Below, piece after piece: positions 42,943-51,414 of a stretch of 64,000 nucleotides of DNA. Both the position numbers and the translations under genes were made by a program. The stretch is from CALIZF01 sp046292445 (GTDB lineage: Bacteria; Pseudomonadota; Alphaproteobacteria; Rhodobacterales; Rhodobacteraceae). The notes beneath the pieces were generated by a model. The model did not search any database. It saw only the letters and a list, made by a program, of their open reading frames with translations, and was not told the origin of the DNA. The number at the start of each line of letters is the position of its first letter. Positions within the stretch are counted from its first letter, which is position 1. The stretch covers positions 62,001 through 126,000 of the forward strand of contig JBKBQT010000008.1 in NCBI GenBank assembly GCA_046292445.1, given 5' to 3'.

Positions 42943-42980
42943 GCGGGTGGCCCTGCGCGCAGGGCCGCCCCTTCGCTTTT
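42943..42980 (+). terminator. Intrinsic terminator of the DUF2853 gene
   Basis: GCGGGTGGCCCTGC-GC-GCAGGGCCGCCC followed by CTTCGCTTTT. A long GC stem ending in a T-containing tract. The left arm GCGGGTGGCCCTGC is identical to that of the hairpin at 61774-61809. Confidence 0.75.
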
Positions 42981-43145
42981 GCGGCAAATGAAGCGGACTT
43001 GGCGTTGGCCTCGTGATGCCGAAGCGCGTAAGGTAGTCGTATCCGGGCAGGATGGCCGGAACCAATCAGTTTCCTGTGGTGCGAGGGGTGCCAGGGGAGG
43101 CGGGGGGTTCCAGCTCTGCCGGGGCCCCCCGCCGCTTGCACGCCG

Positions 43146-43250
43146 TCAGAACAGCGCCAGAACCGCGCCGACGATGGCGCATCCGATCGCGGCATAGCCG
43201 CCGTCGATCAGCGTCAGCGCGGCGGGACGCACCGCGCAGGGATTGCTCAC
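43146..43250 (-). CDS. Small hydrophobic protein, 34 residues
   Basis: GTG 43250 opens a 34-residue frame (VSNPCAVRPAALTLIDGGYA followed by AIGCAIVGAVLALF and TGA) with a strong purine-rich RBS (GGGAGGGGGC) directly upstream. The C-terminal half is a single hydrophobic segment, so it could be a small membrane protein. It lies 39 bases downstream of the EVE-domain gene on the same strand and would be the last member of the tsaD-gpsA-yciI-EVE run. I do not recognise the family with certainty; too short for confident gene calling. Confidence 0.45.
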   Translation of the reverse strand: MSNPCAVRPAALTLIDGGYAAIGCAIVGAVLALF

Positions 43251-43289
43251 GCCCCCTCCCGCGCTGTCGCAACGCCCCGCGACCCCAGC

Positions 43290-43727
43290 CTAGCCTGCCC
43301 GGGCCAGTTCGGGCGATAGTCCGCCGAGGGTGCAGATCACGTCCCATTCCTCGGGCGTCACAGGTTGCACCGACAGGCGCGAATTGGTCACCAGCGCCAT
43401 GGACGCGAGCCGCGGGTCGGCCTTGCAGGCCTCGAGCGTGACGGGGACCGGCAGGGGCATCACGGCGCGAATGTCGACGCAGTCCCAGCGGGGATCGTCG
43501 GTCGTGCTGTCGGGATGCGCGAGGGCGCAGACCTCGACGATCCCCACCACCGCCTTGCCGATGTTGGAATGGTAGAAGAAGCCCCGGTCGCCCAGTTCCA
43601 TCGCCCGCATGTTGTTGCGCGCCTGATAGTTGCGCACGCCGCTCCATTCCTCGCCGGCATCGCCCCGGGCCACCTGCATGTCCCAGGACCAGACGTCGGG
43701 TTCCGACTTGAAGAGCCAGAACTGCAT
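43290..43727 (-). CDS. EVE domain-containing protein
   Basis: A 145-residue EVE-domain (PUA-like fold) protein, starting MQFWLFKSEPDVWSWDMQ. Conserved parts are WSGVRNYQARNNMRAMELGD, GFFYHSNIGKAVVGIVEV and the end PVTPEEWDVI. EVE domains bind modified nucleotides in DNA or RNA. ATG 43727 shares one base with the stop of the YciI gene (TGATG). It is a common companion of tsaD and gpsA in this lineage; a link to RNA modification is inference. Confidence 0.92.
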   Translation of the reverse strand: MQFWLFKSEPDVWSWDMQVARGDAGEEWSGVRNYQARNNMRAMELGDRGFFYHSNIGKAVVGIVEVCALAHPDSTTDDPRWDCVDIRAVMPLPVPVTLEACKADPRLASMALVTNSRLSVQPVTPEEWDVICTLGGLSPELARAG

Positions 43728-43996
43728 CAGCCGATCACCTTGCGCCATTCGTTCATCGTGACGTTGTCGAACAGCCCCGCCACCGCATAGGGATCGCCCG
43801 CCGCCCAGGCCTTCGCCTCGTCGAGCCCCTCGACCGACAGGATCAGCAGCGACCCGGCCATCTCGCCGTTCTCGATCAGCGGCCCGGCCATCTCGACGAT
43901 GCCGCTCGCGGCGATGTAGTCGAGATGCGCCTGCCGGTTGGCCTTGCGCACCTCGAGCGCACCGGGACGATCCCGGCAGATCAGCGCCACACGCAT
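43727..43996 (-). CDS. YciI family protein
   Basis: An 89-residue small ferredoxin-like-fold protein of the YciI/muconolactone-isomerase type: MRVALICRDRPGALEVRKAN, the HLDYI segment with the conserved His, and WAAGDPYAVAGLFDNV with the conserved acidic site. Function unknown. Stop overlaps the EVE start; its own ATG 43996 lies 1 base after the gpsA stop, so gpsA-yciI-EVE are tightly packed. Confidence 0.92.
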   Translation of the reverse strand: MRVALICRDRPGALEVRKANRQAHLDYIAASGIVEMAGPLIENGEMAGSLLILSVEGLDEAKAWAAGDPYAVAGLFDNVTMNEWRKVIG

Positions 43997-43997
43997 G

Positions 43998-44936
43998 TCA
44001 TTCCTCCCTCAAGGGCCGCGTCATCAGCGCGCGCACCGCATCCTCGATGCCCATCCGCCCGCCCGTCACCGCCGCCACCATGGCGGCAACCGGCACCGCG
44101 ACGTCAAGCCGATCGCCCAGTGCGGCCATCGCCCGCGCCGTCGCCAGCCCCTCGACCGTGCCGCCCTCGGGCGGCGTGCCGGCGCCGAGCGCGTGCCCGT
44201 GGCGAAAGTTGCGCGATTGCGGCGCGGTGCAGGTCAGCACCAGATCCCCGAGCCCCGACAGGCCGGCCAGCGTTTCGGCCCGCGCGCCGCAGGCGACGGC
44301 GAGCCGCACCATCTCGGCATGCCCCCGCGCGATCAGCGCCGCCCTCGCGCTGGACCCGAGGCCGGCGCCGATCACGATCCCGGCGGCGATGGCGATCACG
44401 TTCTTGAACGCGCCGCCCAGCTCGGCCCCAGTCACGTCCGTCGTGCGGTAGAGGCGCAGCGCCGGAGTGGCGAGCATGGCCTGCAACGCCTCGCCTGCGG
44501 CAGGGTCGGCGCAGGCCAGCGTGAGGGCCGTGGGCAGGCCGGCGGCGATGTCGGCGGCGAAGGACGGGCCGGTGAGCACCGCGGGCAGGGCCGCGGGGCA
44601 GGCGGCCGCGATCAGCGCCGTCGGACCGGCGAGCGTATCGGGGTCCACCCCCTTGGCGCAGGCGATCAGCGGCCGCGCGTCGAGCGCCGCCGCCCCGGCC
44701 GCCAGCGCCTCCGGCAGCGCGGCCATCGGCAGGGCGATCAGAACCGGCCCCGTGCCGGGCGGCACCGCCGCCGCCACCGCCACCCGGTCCGGCAGCCGCA
44801 CCCCCGGCAACCGCCCGCTTTCGCGCCGCGCCGCCAGCGCGGGGTCGCGCGCGACCAGCGTCACCGGCCCGCGCGCCGCCAGCGCGACCGCCAGCGCCGT
44901 GCCGAAGGCGCCGCCGCCGAGCACCGTGACGCTCAC
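43998..44936 (-). CDS. gpsA: Glycerol-3-phosphate dehydrogenase [NAD(P)+]
   Basis: A 312-residue enzyme that reduces dihydroxyacetone phosphate to glycerol-3-phosphate, the substrate of PlsY/PlsB. Marks: the NAD site VTVLGGGAFGTALAVALAAR at the N-terminus, LTGPSFAADIAAGLPTAL, the catalytic region TTDVTGAELGGAFKNVIAI, ETLAGLSGLGDLVLTCTAPQ and SRNFRHGHALG. GTG 44936 overlaps the tsaD stop (GTGA). It shares the lipid-precursor theme with plsY elsewhere in the window. Confidence 0.97.
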   Translation of the reverse strand: MSVTVLGGGAFGTALAVALAARGPVTLVARDPALAARRESGRLPGVRLPDRVAVAAAVPPGTGPVLIALPMAALPEALAAGAAALDARPLIACAKGVDPDTLAGPTALIAAACPAALPAVLTGPSFAADIAAGLPTALTLACADPAAGEALQAMLATPALRLYRTTDVTGAELGGAFKNVIAIAAGIVIGAGLGSSARAALIARGHAEMVRLAVACGARAETLAGLSGLGDLVLTCTAPQSRNFRHGHALGAGTPPEGGTVEGLATARAMAALGDRLDVAVPVAAMVAAVTGGRMGIEDAVRALMTRPLREE

Positions 44937-46015
44937 GCCTTCGCCCCCTTCTGCCCCGACCCGAGGAGCGCGGGCGCGTCGGTATCGAGCGGCCAGCGCG
45001 GCCGCGCGGCAAGGCCCGGCCCGTCGCGGTGGCCGGCGCGGAAGCGCTCGATCCCGGCCCAGGCGATCATCGCCCCGTTGTCGGTGCAGAGCGCAAGCGG
45101 CGGCGCGACGAAGGGCACGCCCGCCCGCGCCGCCTCGGCCGCCAGCCGCGCGCGCAGCGCGGCGTTGGCCGCAACGCCCCCCGCGACCGCAAAGGCGGTG
45201 ATCCCGGGGCTGGCTGCGAGCGCGCGCCCTGCCTTGACCGCGAACACATCCGCCACCGCCGCCTGGAACCCGGCGCAGAGATCGTCGCGGTCGGCCTCGG
45301 TGATCCCGGCCTGTTCGGCCACCAGCGCATCGCGTGCCCGCAGCACGGCCGTCTTGAGGCCCGAGAACGACAGATCGCAGCCCGGACGGTCCAGCAGCGG
45401 GCGCGGAAAGGCGAAGCGTCCCGCATCGCCCCGCGCCGCAGCCCGTTCCACCGCCGGCCCGCCCGGCTGGGGCAGGCCGAGCACCTTGGCCACCTTGTCG
45501 AACGCCTCGCCCGGCGCGTCGTCGATGGTGCCGCCGAGCCGGCGAAACGCCGCCGACCCTTCGACGCGCAGGAACTGGCAATGCCCGCCCGACACCAGCA
45601 GCATCAGATAGGGAAAGGGCAGCGCATCGGTCAGCCGCGGGGTGAGCGCGTGGCCGGCAAGGTGATTCACCCCGACCAGCGGAAGGCCCGACGCCGCCGC
45701 GATCCCCTTGGCGCACATCACCCCCGCCAGCACCCCGCCGATCAGCCCCGGCCCCGCCGTCACCGCCACCCCGTCGAGATCGCCGAGCCCGAGGCCGGCG
45801 GCATCCAGCGCCGCCTCGATCGCGTGATCGACCCGTTCGGCATGGGCGCGGGCGGCGATTTCCGGCACCACGCCGCCGAAGGCAGCATGCAATGCCTGCT
45901 GGTCGAACACGATCGACGACAGGATCGCCGCGCCTCCCGGCCCGCCGCGCACGACGGCGGCGGCCGTCTCGTCGCAGCTCGTCTCGATCCCGAGGAAGGT
46001 CAGCGTGTCGATCAT
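44933..46015 (-). CDS. tsaD: tRNA N6-adenosine threonylcarbamoyltransferase TsaD
   Basis: A 360-residue ASKHA-fold enzyme that, with TsaB and TsaE, transfers threonylcarbamoyl to A37 of tRNAs reading ANN codons (t6A). Signatures: FLGIETSCDETAAAVV, PEIAARAHAERVDHAIEAAL (metal-binding H...H), GPGLIGGVLAGVMCAKGIA, HLAGHALTPRL and the C-terminal CTDNGAMIAWAGIERF. ATG 46015 is canonical. It is divergent from hemD (43 bases apart). Its product's substrates include the tRNA-Thr, tRNA-Lys and tRNA-Arg encoded in this window. Confidence 0.98.
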   Translation of the reverse strand: MIDTLTFLGIETSCDETAAAVVRGGPGGAAILSSIVFDQQALHAAFGGVVPEIAARAHAERVDHAIEAALDAAGLGLGDLDGVAVTAGPGLIGGVLAGVMCAKGIAAASGLPLVGVNHLAGHALTPRLTDALPFPYLMLLVSGGHCQFLRVEGSAAFRRLGGTIDDAPGEAFDKVAKVLGLPQPGGPAVERAAARGDAGRFAFPRPLLDRPGCDLSFSGLKTAVLRARDALVAEQAGITEADRDDLCAGFQAAVADVFAVKAGRALAASPGITAFAVAGGVAANAALRARLAAEAARAGVPFVAPPLALCTDNGAMIAWAGIERFRAGHRDGPGLAARPRWPLDTDAPALLGSGQKGAKA

Positions 46016-46058
46016 CGCCCGTTGCGCCTCCAGCCCCGCTGCGCCTACACCCGTGGTC

Positions 46059-46811
46059 ATGGCCGCACAAGTTCGCCCCGCCGCAACGCGCCCCGTCCTG
46101 CTGCTCACGCGGCCCGACCCGGGATCGAGCGCCTTTGCGGCAATGGCGGCAGCGCGGTTCGGCGATCGGGTGCAGGTTCTCGTCGCGCCGCTGATGGAGA
46201 TCGCGTTTCTCGACGCGCCGCTGCCGGCCGCGCTGGCGGCGGCGGCGGGGCTTGTGTTCACCTCGGCCGCCGGCGTGGCCGGTCTGGCGCGGCTTGCGCC
46301 CGGCCTCGCGCGTCCGGCCTGGTGCGTGGGCGAGCGCACGGCCCGCGCGGCGGCCGAGGCCGGGCATGCGGCGCAGGCCCTCGGCGGCGATGCCGAGGCG
46401 CTGGTCGCGGCGCTGGCCGCGGCCCCGCCGCCGGCACCGCTGGTTCATGTGCGCGGAACCGAATCGCGCGGGGCCGTGGCGGCCCGGCTGAGTGCCGCCG
46501 GTATCCCGACGACGGAATTCGTTGTCTATGACCAGCGTCCGCTGCCGCTCGGCGACGCTGCCCGGGCGGCGCTGGCGGGGCCGGCGCCGGTGATCGCGCC
46601 GCTGTTCTCGCCGCGCAGTGCGCGGCTCTTCGCCGCGGCGGCGGCGGGGGCGGCGGTGCAGGCGCCGCTGTTTCTGGCGCCGATCAGCGATGCGGCACAG
46701 GCGGCGGCAGGCGGTTTGCACCCCCATGCCGTCGCCATCGCCCCGACGCCGGATGCCGCCGGCATGCTCGTCGCGATCGAAGCCTTGCTCGCCGCAGCGC
46801 CGCGCGCTTGA
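46059..46811 (+). CDS. hemD: Uroporphyrinogen-III synthase
   Basis: A 250-residue HemD-fold protein that cyclises hydroxymethylbilane to uroporphyrinogen III. The family is poorly conserved, but the N-terminal LLLTRPDPGSSAFAAMA, the middle LVFTSAAGVAGL, WCVGERTARAAAEAGHAA, and TEFVVYDQRPLPL are characteristic. ATG 46059 was chosen as the first plausible start after the divergent tsaD promoter region. It heads hemD-mitofilin-hemY, the usual alphaproteobacterial order; hemC is not adjacent. Confidence 0.9.
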   Translation: MAAQVRPAATRPVLLLTRPDPGSSAFAAMAAARFGDRVQVLVAPLMEIAFLDAPLPAALAAAAGLVFTSAAGVAGLARLAPGLARPAWCVGERTARAAAEAGHAAQALGGDAEALVAALAAAPPPAPLVHVRGTESRGAVAARLSAAGIPTTEFVVYDQRPLPLGDAARAALAGPAPVIAPLFSPRSARLFAAAAAGAAVQAPLFLAPISDAAQAAAGGLHPHAVAIAPTPDAAGMLVAIEALLAAAPRA

Positions 46812-46863
46812 GCGGGCGGCCGGTCGCGGCTAGTCTGCCCCCGCGGGCCGTGTGGCCGGCGGC

Positions 46864-48315
46864 ATGCAGGAGGGCGTCTTGACCGGCCCCGACAGGAAAG
46901 ACCCGGCGAAACCCGCCGACGACGAGACGGTTCCCGCGCACCCGACCGACCCGCGGGAGATGCACGACGCCGCCGCGCGCGCCCCGGAGGATGCGCCGGC
47001 CGCACCGGCCGAGCCGCCGCCGCCGCCCGGCGACATCGCCGAAGCGCAGGACCCGGCCGATGCGACTGCGCCCGAGGCCGACCGACCCCGTGCGGCGGCC
47101 GATGCCATCGAGGATGCCGAGATCGTGGCCGAGACCGTGCCGGACGCGCGAGCCGATGCCGATGCGTCCGATCCCGCAGTGACGCTCGAGACCACTGATC
47201 CGGTGACCCCGGCTGCCGCGGCGGCCCGCGAGGAACCGGCCCGCCCTGCCGCAGAAGCGCCGCGGCGGTCCGATCCGCCGGCGCGGCGCGGCGGCGCCGG
47301 TTTTGTCGCGCTCCTGCTCGGCGGGGCGATCGCAGCGGCGGGCGGCTTTGCGCTCGCCCGCTATGTCCCGAACGGATGGCCGATCACCGCTGCCCCCGAT
47401 CCGGCACTTGCGGCGCGCATCGCGGCGCAGGATGCCGCGCTCTCGGCGTTGGCGGCCCGAATCGACGCCTTGCCGCCCCCCGCCGATCCTGCGCTGCCGG
47501 ACGCGGTGGCGGCGCTCTCGGGGCGCATCGCCGCGCTTGCCGACGAGCATGCGGCCCTGGCCGCGAGGCTGACGGCAGCCGAATCGGCGCTCGCCGATCT
47601 CGCTTCCCGGCCCGCTGCTGTTGCGTCCGGCGAGGGCGGCGCCGATCCGGCGGCGCTGGCCGCGCTTGCCGCCGAGGTCGAGGCGCTGCGGGCGCAGGTC
47701 GCCGCCGGCCCGGATCCGCGGCTGGCCGAGCAGATCGCCGCCCTGACCGAGGCTGCGGCGGCCGAGCGTGCGGCGGCCGAGGCGCGGGCCGAGGCGCTGC
47801 GCCTTGAGATGGAGGCGGCATCGGCCGCCACGCGCGCGCGCGCCGCCCTTCTGCGGGTGCAGGCGGCGGTGGACGGCGGCGGCCCGCTCGACGCCGCGCT
47901 CGGCGACCTCGAGGCGGCGGGCATCGCGGTGCCGCCGGCGCTGCGGGCGCAGGCGGCCGGTGTGCCGACGCTGGCCATCCTGCAAGCCAGTTTCCCTGAC
48001 GCGGCACGGGCCGCGCTGGCCGCATCGGTGCGCGTGCCGCCCGATGCCGACGTCACCGGCCGGATCGGCGCGTTCCTGCGCGCACAGACCGGCGCCCGGT
48101 CGCTCGAGCCGCGCGAGGGCGACGATCCTGATGCGGTCCTCTCGCGGGCCGAGGCGGCGCTGCGGGCGGGCGATCTTGCAGCAACGCTCGCCGCACTCGA
48201 CGCCCTGCCGCCCGAGGGGCTGGGGGCGATGGCGGGCTGGCGGGTGCAGGCCGAGGCGCGGGCGGCGGCGATCGCCGCCGTGGCGGGCCTTGCGGCAAGC
48301 CTTGGTGCGGATTGA
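46864..48315 (+). CDS. Mitofilin-domain (COG4223) inner-membrane protein
   Basis: A 483-residue protein. Residues 1-140 are Pro/Ala/Asp/Glu-rich and probably disordered, residues about 145-167 form one membrane helix (GFVALLLGGAIAAAGGFALA), and 175-320 are a long Ala-rich coiled coil. The C-terminal part (TRARAALLRVQAAVDGG to the end, with ALAALDALPPEGLGAMAGW) is the mitofilin/Mic60-like region. Alphaproteobacterial homologues shape the intracytoplasmic/cristae-like membranes. The start may be ATG 46864, TTG 46879 or GTG 46852. It sits between hemD and hemY as in related bacteria. Confidence 0.85.
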   Translation: MQEGVLTGPDRKDPAKPADDETVPAHPTDPREMHDAAARAPEDAPAAPAEPPPPPGDIAEAQDPADATAPEADRPRAAADAIEDAEIVAETVPDARADADASDPAVTLETTDPVTPAAAAAREEPARPAAEAPRRSDPPARRGGAGFVALLLGGAIAAAGGFALARYVPNGWPITAAPDPALAARIAAQDAALSALAARIDALPPPADPALPDAVAALSGRIAALADEHAALAARLTAAESALADLASRPAAVASGEGGADPAALAALAAEVEALRAQVAAGPDPRLAEQIAALTEAAAAERAAAEARAEALRLEMEAASAATRARAALLRVQAAVDGGGPLDAALGDLEAAGIAVPPALRAQAAGVPTLAILQASFPDAARAALAASVRVPPDADVTGRIGAFLRAQTGARSLEPREGDDPDAVLSRAEAALRAGDLAATLAALDALPPEGLGAMAGWRVQAEARAAAIAAVAGLAASLGAD

Positions 48316-48328
48316 AGGGAAACAGCTC

Positions 48329-49750
48329 ATGCTCTGGTCATTGACGAAAGTGCTCGTGTTCATCGCGATCGTCGCGGGGGCGACCTATGGCGCGGGCATG
48401 CTGGTCGATACCGGCGGCGGCATCCGGGTGGCGTTCGGCGGGTGGGAATTCACGCTCGGCCCGCTTCAGGCAGTGATCGCGGCCCTGCTGCTGGTGGCCG
48501 CGATCTGGATCGTGATGCTGCTGGTCGGCCTTCTGGTGGCGGTTCTGAAATTCCTGACCGGCGACGAGACCGCGATCACCCGGTATTTCGACCGCAACCG
48601 CGAGCGGCGCGGCTATGCCGCGCTGAGCGATGCGCTCATCGCGCTGGCCTCGGGCGAGGGGCGGGTGGCGATGGCGCGGGCCAGCAAGGCCGAGCGGCTC
48701 TTGCACAAGCCCGAACTGACCACGCTCATCACCGCGCAGGCGGCGCAGTCGATCGGCGAGATCGACAAGGCCAAGGAAGCCTACAAGAAGCTGCTGGAAA
48801 ACGACAAGTCGCGCTTCGTCGGGGTGCGCGGCCTGATGCGCCTCAAGCTTGAGGAGGGCGATACCGAAACCGCGCTCAAACTGGCGCAGAAGGCGTTCGA
48901 GCTGAACCCCAAGCACGCCGAGACGCAGGATGTGCTGCTCAAGCTTCAGGCCGGCGCGCATGACTGGAAGGGCGCGCGCGCCACGCTGGGCGCGAAACTC
49001 AAGACCGGCGCGCTGCCGCGCGACGTGTTCCGCCGCCGCGACGCTGTGCTTGCGCTGCAGGAGGCCAAGGGGGTCTTCGACGACAGCGCCACGATCGAAC
49101 AGCGCGAGGCGGCGATCATGGCCAACAAGCTGTCGCCCGACCTGATCCCCGCTGCCGCGATGGCCGCCCGCAGCCTTGCCGCCAAAGGCGACATCCGCGG
49201 CGCAACCCGCGTCATCAAGAAGGCCTGGGAGGCGCGGCCCCACCCCGATCTCGCCGCCGCCTTCGCCGCCATCGTGCCCGACGAGACGCCGGCCGCGCGG
49301 GTCAAGCGGTTCAAGGCGCTGACCGCGATCCGGCCCGACGACGACGAGACGCGCATGCTCGAGGCCGAGCTGCTGCTGGCGGCCGAGGATTTTCCGGGCG
49401 CACGCCGCGCGCTCGGCGATGTTGCGACGCGGCATCCCACGACGCGCAGCCTGACCATCATGGCCGCGATCGAACGCGGCGCCGGGGCGGACGAGGCGGT
49501 GGTGCGCGGCTGGCTCGCCCGGGCGGTGTCGGCGCCCCGCGGGCCGCAATGGACCTGCGAGGCCTGCAATACCGTCCATGCGCAATGGGCGCCGGTCTGC
49601 GACAATTGCGGCGGGTTCGACACGCTCGCCTGGATCGAGCGGGCCGAGACCGGGGCCGTCCCGCCGACAGGAACCGAGATGCTGCCGCTGATCGTCGGCC
49701 CCGCCAAGCCAGCACCGGCCGATGACGCGACCGCCAAGCCGGCCGCGTGA
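48329..49750 (+). CDS. hemY: HemY-domain (tetratricopeptide) membrane protein with C-terminal zinc ribbon
   Basis: A 473-residue inner-membrane protein. Two hydrophobic segments are visible (LVFIAIVAGATYGAGMLV and AVIAALLLVAAIWIVMLLVG), followed by TPR-like repeats (YKKLLENDKSRFVGVRGLMR, LKLAQKAFELNPKHAETQD). HemY homologues accompany heme-synthesis genes, with an undefined assembly role. The end carries a C-x2-C..C-x2-C element (CEACNTVHAQWAPVCDNCGG), probably zinc-binding, then a low-complexity tail. Start ATG 48329 is 13 bases after the mitofilin gene. Confidence 0.9.
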   Translation: MLWSLTKVLVFIAIVAGATYGAGMLVDTGGGIRVAFGGWEFTLGPLQAVIAALLLVAAIWIVMLLVGLLVAVLKFLTGDETAITRYFDRNRERRGYAALSDALIALASGEGRVAMARASKAERLLHKPELTTLITAQAAQSIGEIDKAKEAYKKLLENDKSRFVGVRGLMRLKLEEGDTETALKLAQKAFELNPKHAETQDVLLKLQAGAHDWKGARATLGAKLKTGALPRDVFRRRDAVLALQEAKGVFDDSATIEQREAAIMANKLSPDLIPAAAMAARSLAAKGDIRGATRVIKKAWEARPHPDLAAAFAAIVPDETPAARVKRFKALTAIRPDDDETRMLEAELLLAAEDFPGARRALGDVATRHPTTRSLTIMAAIERGAGADEAVVRGWLARAVSAPRGPQWTCEACNTVHAQWAPVCDNCGGFDTLAWIERAETGAVPPTGTEMLPLIVGPAKPAPADDATAKPAA

Positions 49751-49794
49751 AGCCGGTTGACCGCACCGCCGCGCCGTCGTAACGGGATCGCGGC

Positions 49795-49870
49795 GCCGCT
49801 GTAGCTCAGCTGGTAGAGCACGTCATTCGTAATGATGGGGTCGGGGGTTCGAGTCCCTTCAGCGGCACCA
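49795..49870 (+). tRNA. tRNA-Thr (CGU)
   Basis: 76 bases including encoded CCA. The acceptor stem GCCGCTG/CAGCGGC is perfect. The anticodon loop TTCGTAA gives anticodon CGT at 49828-49830, reading ACG. A37 makes it a t6A substrate. T-loop GTTCGAGTC is normal. Confidence 0.97.
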
Positions 49871-50189
49871 CCTCTGGCAGACCGCCCTGCCACGATCCGG
49901 CGCCCGTCAGACGTGAGGATGCGGCACCTTCGGTGCGTGCCTTGCATCTTGGGTGCGCCGATCGACCATCGCGCAGGACCGCCCTTGCGATGCCGGGGCG
50001 ATACTTCGGCCGGGGGGGTGAGCGAGGTCGGGCAAGAACAAGACCCTGTCGACGGATCTGCCGGGCGGCGCGTATCGGCCGGTCGGGGCCGCCGCATGTG
50101 ATCGGACCCCGCGAGCCGCCGCAGCCGCGGCTGACGATCCTGCAGTTGCGGTGCCGGACGTGCAGGCCCAAGGCACGCGGGATGCCGCA
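49871..50189. other. Non-coding stretch after tRNA-Thr
   Basis: About 320 bases between tRNA-Thr and the acyl-CoA synthetase remnant. Several open frames cross it, but none has recognisable similarity or a convincing RBS. It may be further decayed sequence of the same ancestral gene, now beyond recognition. Confidence 0.4.
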
Positions 50190-50451
50190 GTCTCGATGGT
50201 GCAGGGCGCATGCATCGTCCCTCCCGGCGCGGGGTTTGCGCCCGGGGGCGACGCTCGGCGGGGTCGCTGCGGAACGCTGCACGGCGCTCTTCGGTGTGCC
50301 GGCGATGGCCTCGACCATGCTGGCGGCCCGGGCCGGCCGTCGGTGCGATGTGACCTGCCTGCGCGAGATCACCATCTGCTACGGCATGACCGAGACATCG
50401 CCCGTGTCCCTCCGGAGCCTCACCGACGATCCGGTCGAACGCCGCGCCTTT
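50190..50451 (+). pseudogene. Decayed fatty-acyl-CoA synthetase (AMP-binding enzyme) remnant
   Basis: Fragments of an ANL-family acyl-CoA synthetase are recognisable in two frames. VQGACIVPPGAGFAPG in one frame changes near 50244 to GATLGGVAAERCTALFGVPA in another, then follows EITICYGMTETSPVS and TDDPVERRAF, the A5 motif region. Between the GVPAMAS and CLREITICYGM parts about 30-40 residues normally present are missing, and both ends of the gene are absent. It is therefore frameshifted and deleted. It lies between tRNA-Thr and purU. Confidence 0.75.
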
Positions 50452-50552
50452 CGGGCGCTGCGGTGCCGCAAGCCGGCGCCGGCATGCCGCAACCTGCCTC
50501 GACGGCGCGGCGCGGCCCGGTTATCGCGGCAGGGCAGGCAGGAGGCACGGGC

Positions 50553-51413
50553 ATGGCAATGACGCGCGAATGGGTTCTCACGATCAGCTGCGCCGACCGG
50601 CCGGGCATTGTCGCCGCCGTCACCGGGCGGCTGGCGGAAATCGGGGCCAATATCTCGGAAAGCGCGCAATACTGGGACCGGGGGCCGAACCGGTTCTATC
50701 TGCGCACCGCCTTCCTGCTCGATGCCGGCACCGAGGCGGCCGAAATCGAGGCCGCCTTTGCCCCGGTCGTCAAGCGTTTCGCCATGGCGCACCGGATCGC
50801 CGATCTCGGGCGGCGGCCGCGCATCGTCATCATGGTGTCGAAATTCGACCACGCGCTGCTGCATCTGCTCTACCAGATCCGGGTCGGCTGGCTGAACGCC
50901 GAGGTGGCCGCGATCGTGTCGAACCACGCGGACAGCCGCGCCACGGCCGAGGCGGCCGGCATCCCCTACCACCTGCTGCCCGTCACGCCCGACACCAAGG
51001 CTGCGCAGGAGGCGCGGCTCGAGGCGCTCATCGCCGAGACGGGGGCGGAGCTGGTGGTGCTGGCGCGTTACATGCAGGTGCTGTCGGACACGCTGGCACA
51101 GCGGCTGTCGGGCCGGGTCATCAACATCCACCATTCGTTCTTGCCCTCGTTCAAGGGCGCAAGGCCCTATCACCAGGCCTATGATCGGGGGGTCAAGCTG
51201 ATCGGGGCGACGGCGCATTACGTGACCGGCGATCTCGACGAGGGTCCGATCATCGAGCAGGAGACCGAACGGGTGAGCCATGCCCTGACGGCCGAGGATT
51301 TCGTGGCGACGGGCCGCGACATCGAGGCGCGGGTGCTGGCGCGCGCGGTCAAGCTGCATCTCGAGGCACGGGTGTTCCTGAGCGGCGCGCGGACGGTGGT
51401 GTTCAGCCGCTGA
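50553..51413 (+). CDS. purU: Formyltetrahydrofolate deformylase
   Basis: A 286-residue enzyme hydrolysing 10-formyltetrahydrofolate to formate and tetrahydrofolate. An N-terminal ACT domain (LTISCADRPGIVAAVTGRLA) precedes the formyltransferase-fold domain with IVIMVSKFDHALLHLL and the catalytic segments NIHHSFLPSFKGARPYHQ (Asn/His) and HYVTGDLDEGPIIEQE (Asp). ATG 50553 follows GGAGGCACGGGC; ATG 50559 is a second option. It is followed by the dispersed element at 51415. Confidence 0.97.
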   Translation: MAMTREWVLTISCADRPGIVAAVTGRLAEIGANISESAQYWDRGPNRFYLRTAFLLDAGTEAAEIEAAFAPVVKRFAMAHRIADLGRRPRIVIMVSKFDHALLHLLYQIRVGWLNAEVAAIVSNHADSRATAEAAGIPYHLLPVTPDTKAAQEARLEALIAETGAELVVLARYMQVLSDTLAQRLSGRVINIHHSFLPSFKGARPYHQAYDRGVKLIGATAHYVTGDLDEGPIIEQETERVSHALTAEDFVATGRDIEARVLARAVKLHLEARVFLSGARTVVFSR

Positions 51414-51414
51414 A

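Noticed and set aside
49871..50189. Integrated element using tRNA-Thr as attachment site
   Set aside because: No repeat of the tRNA 3' end, no integrase or mobile gene; the decayed acyl-CoA synthetase explains the non-coding look.
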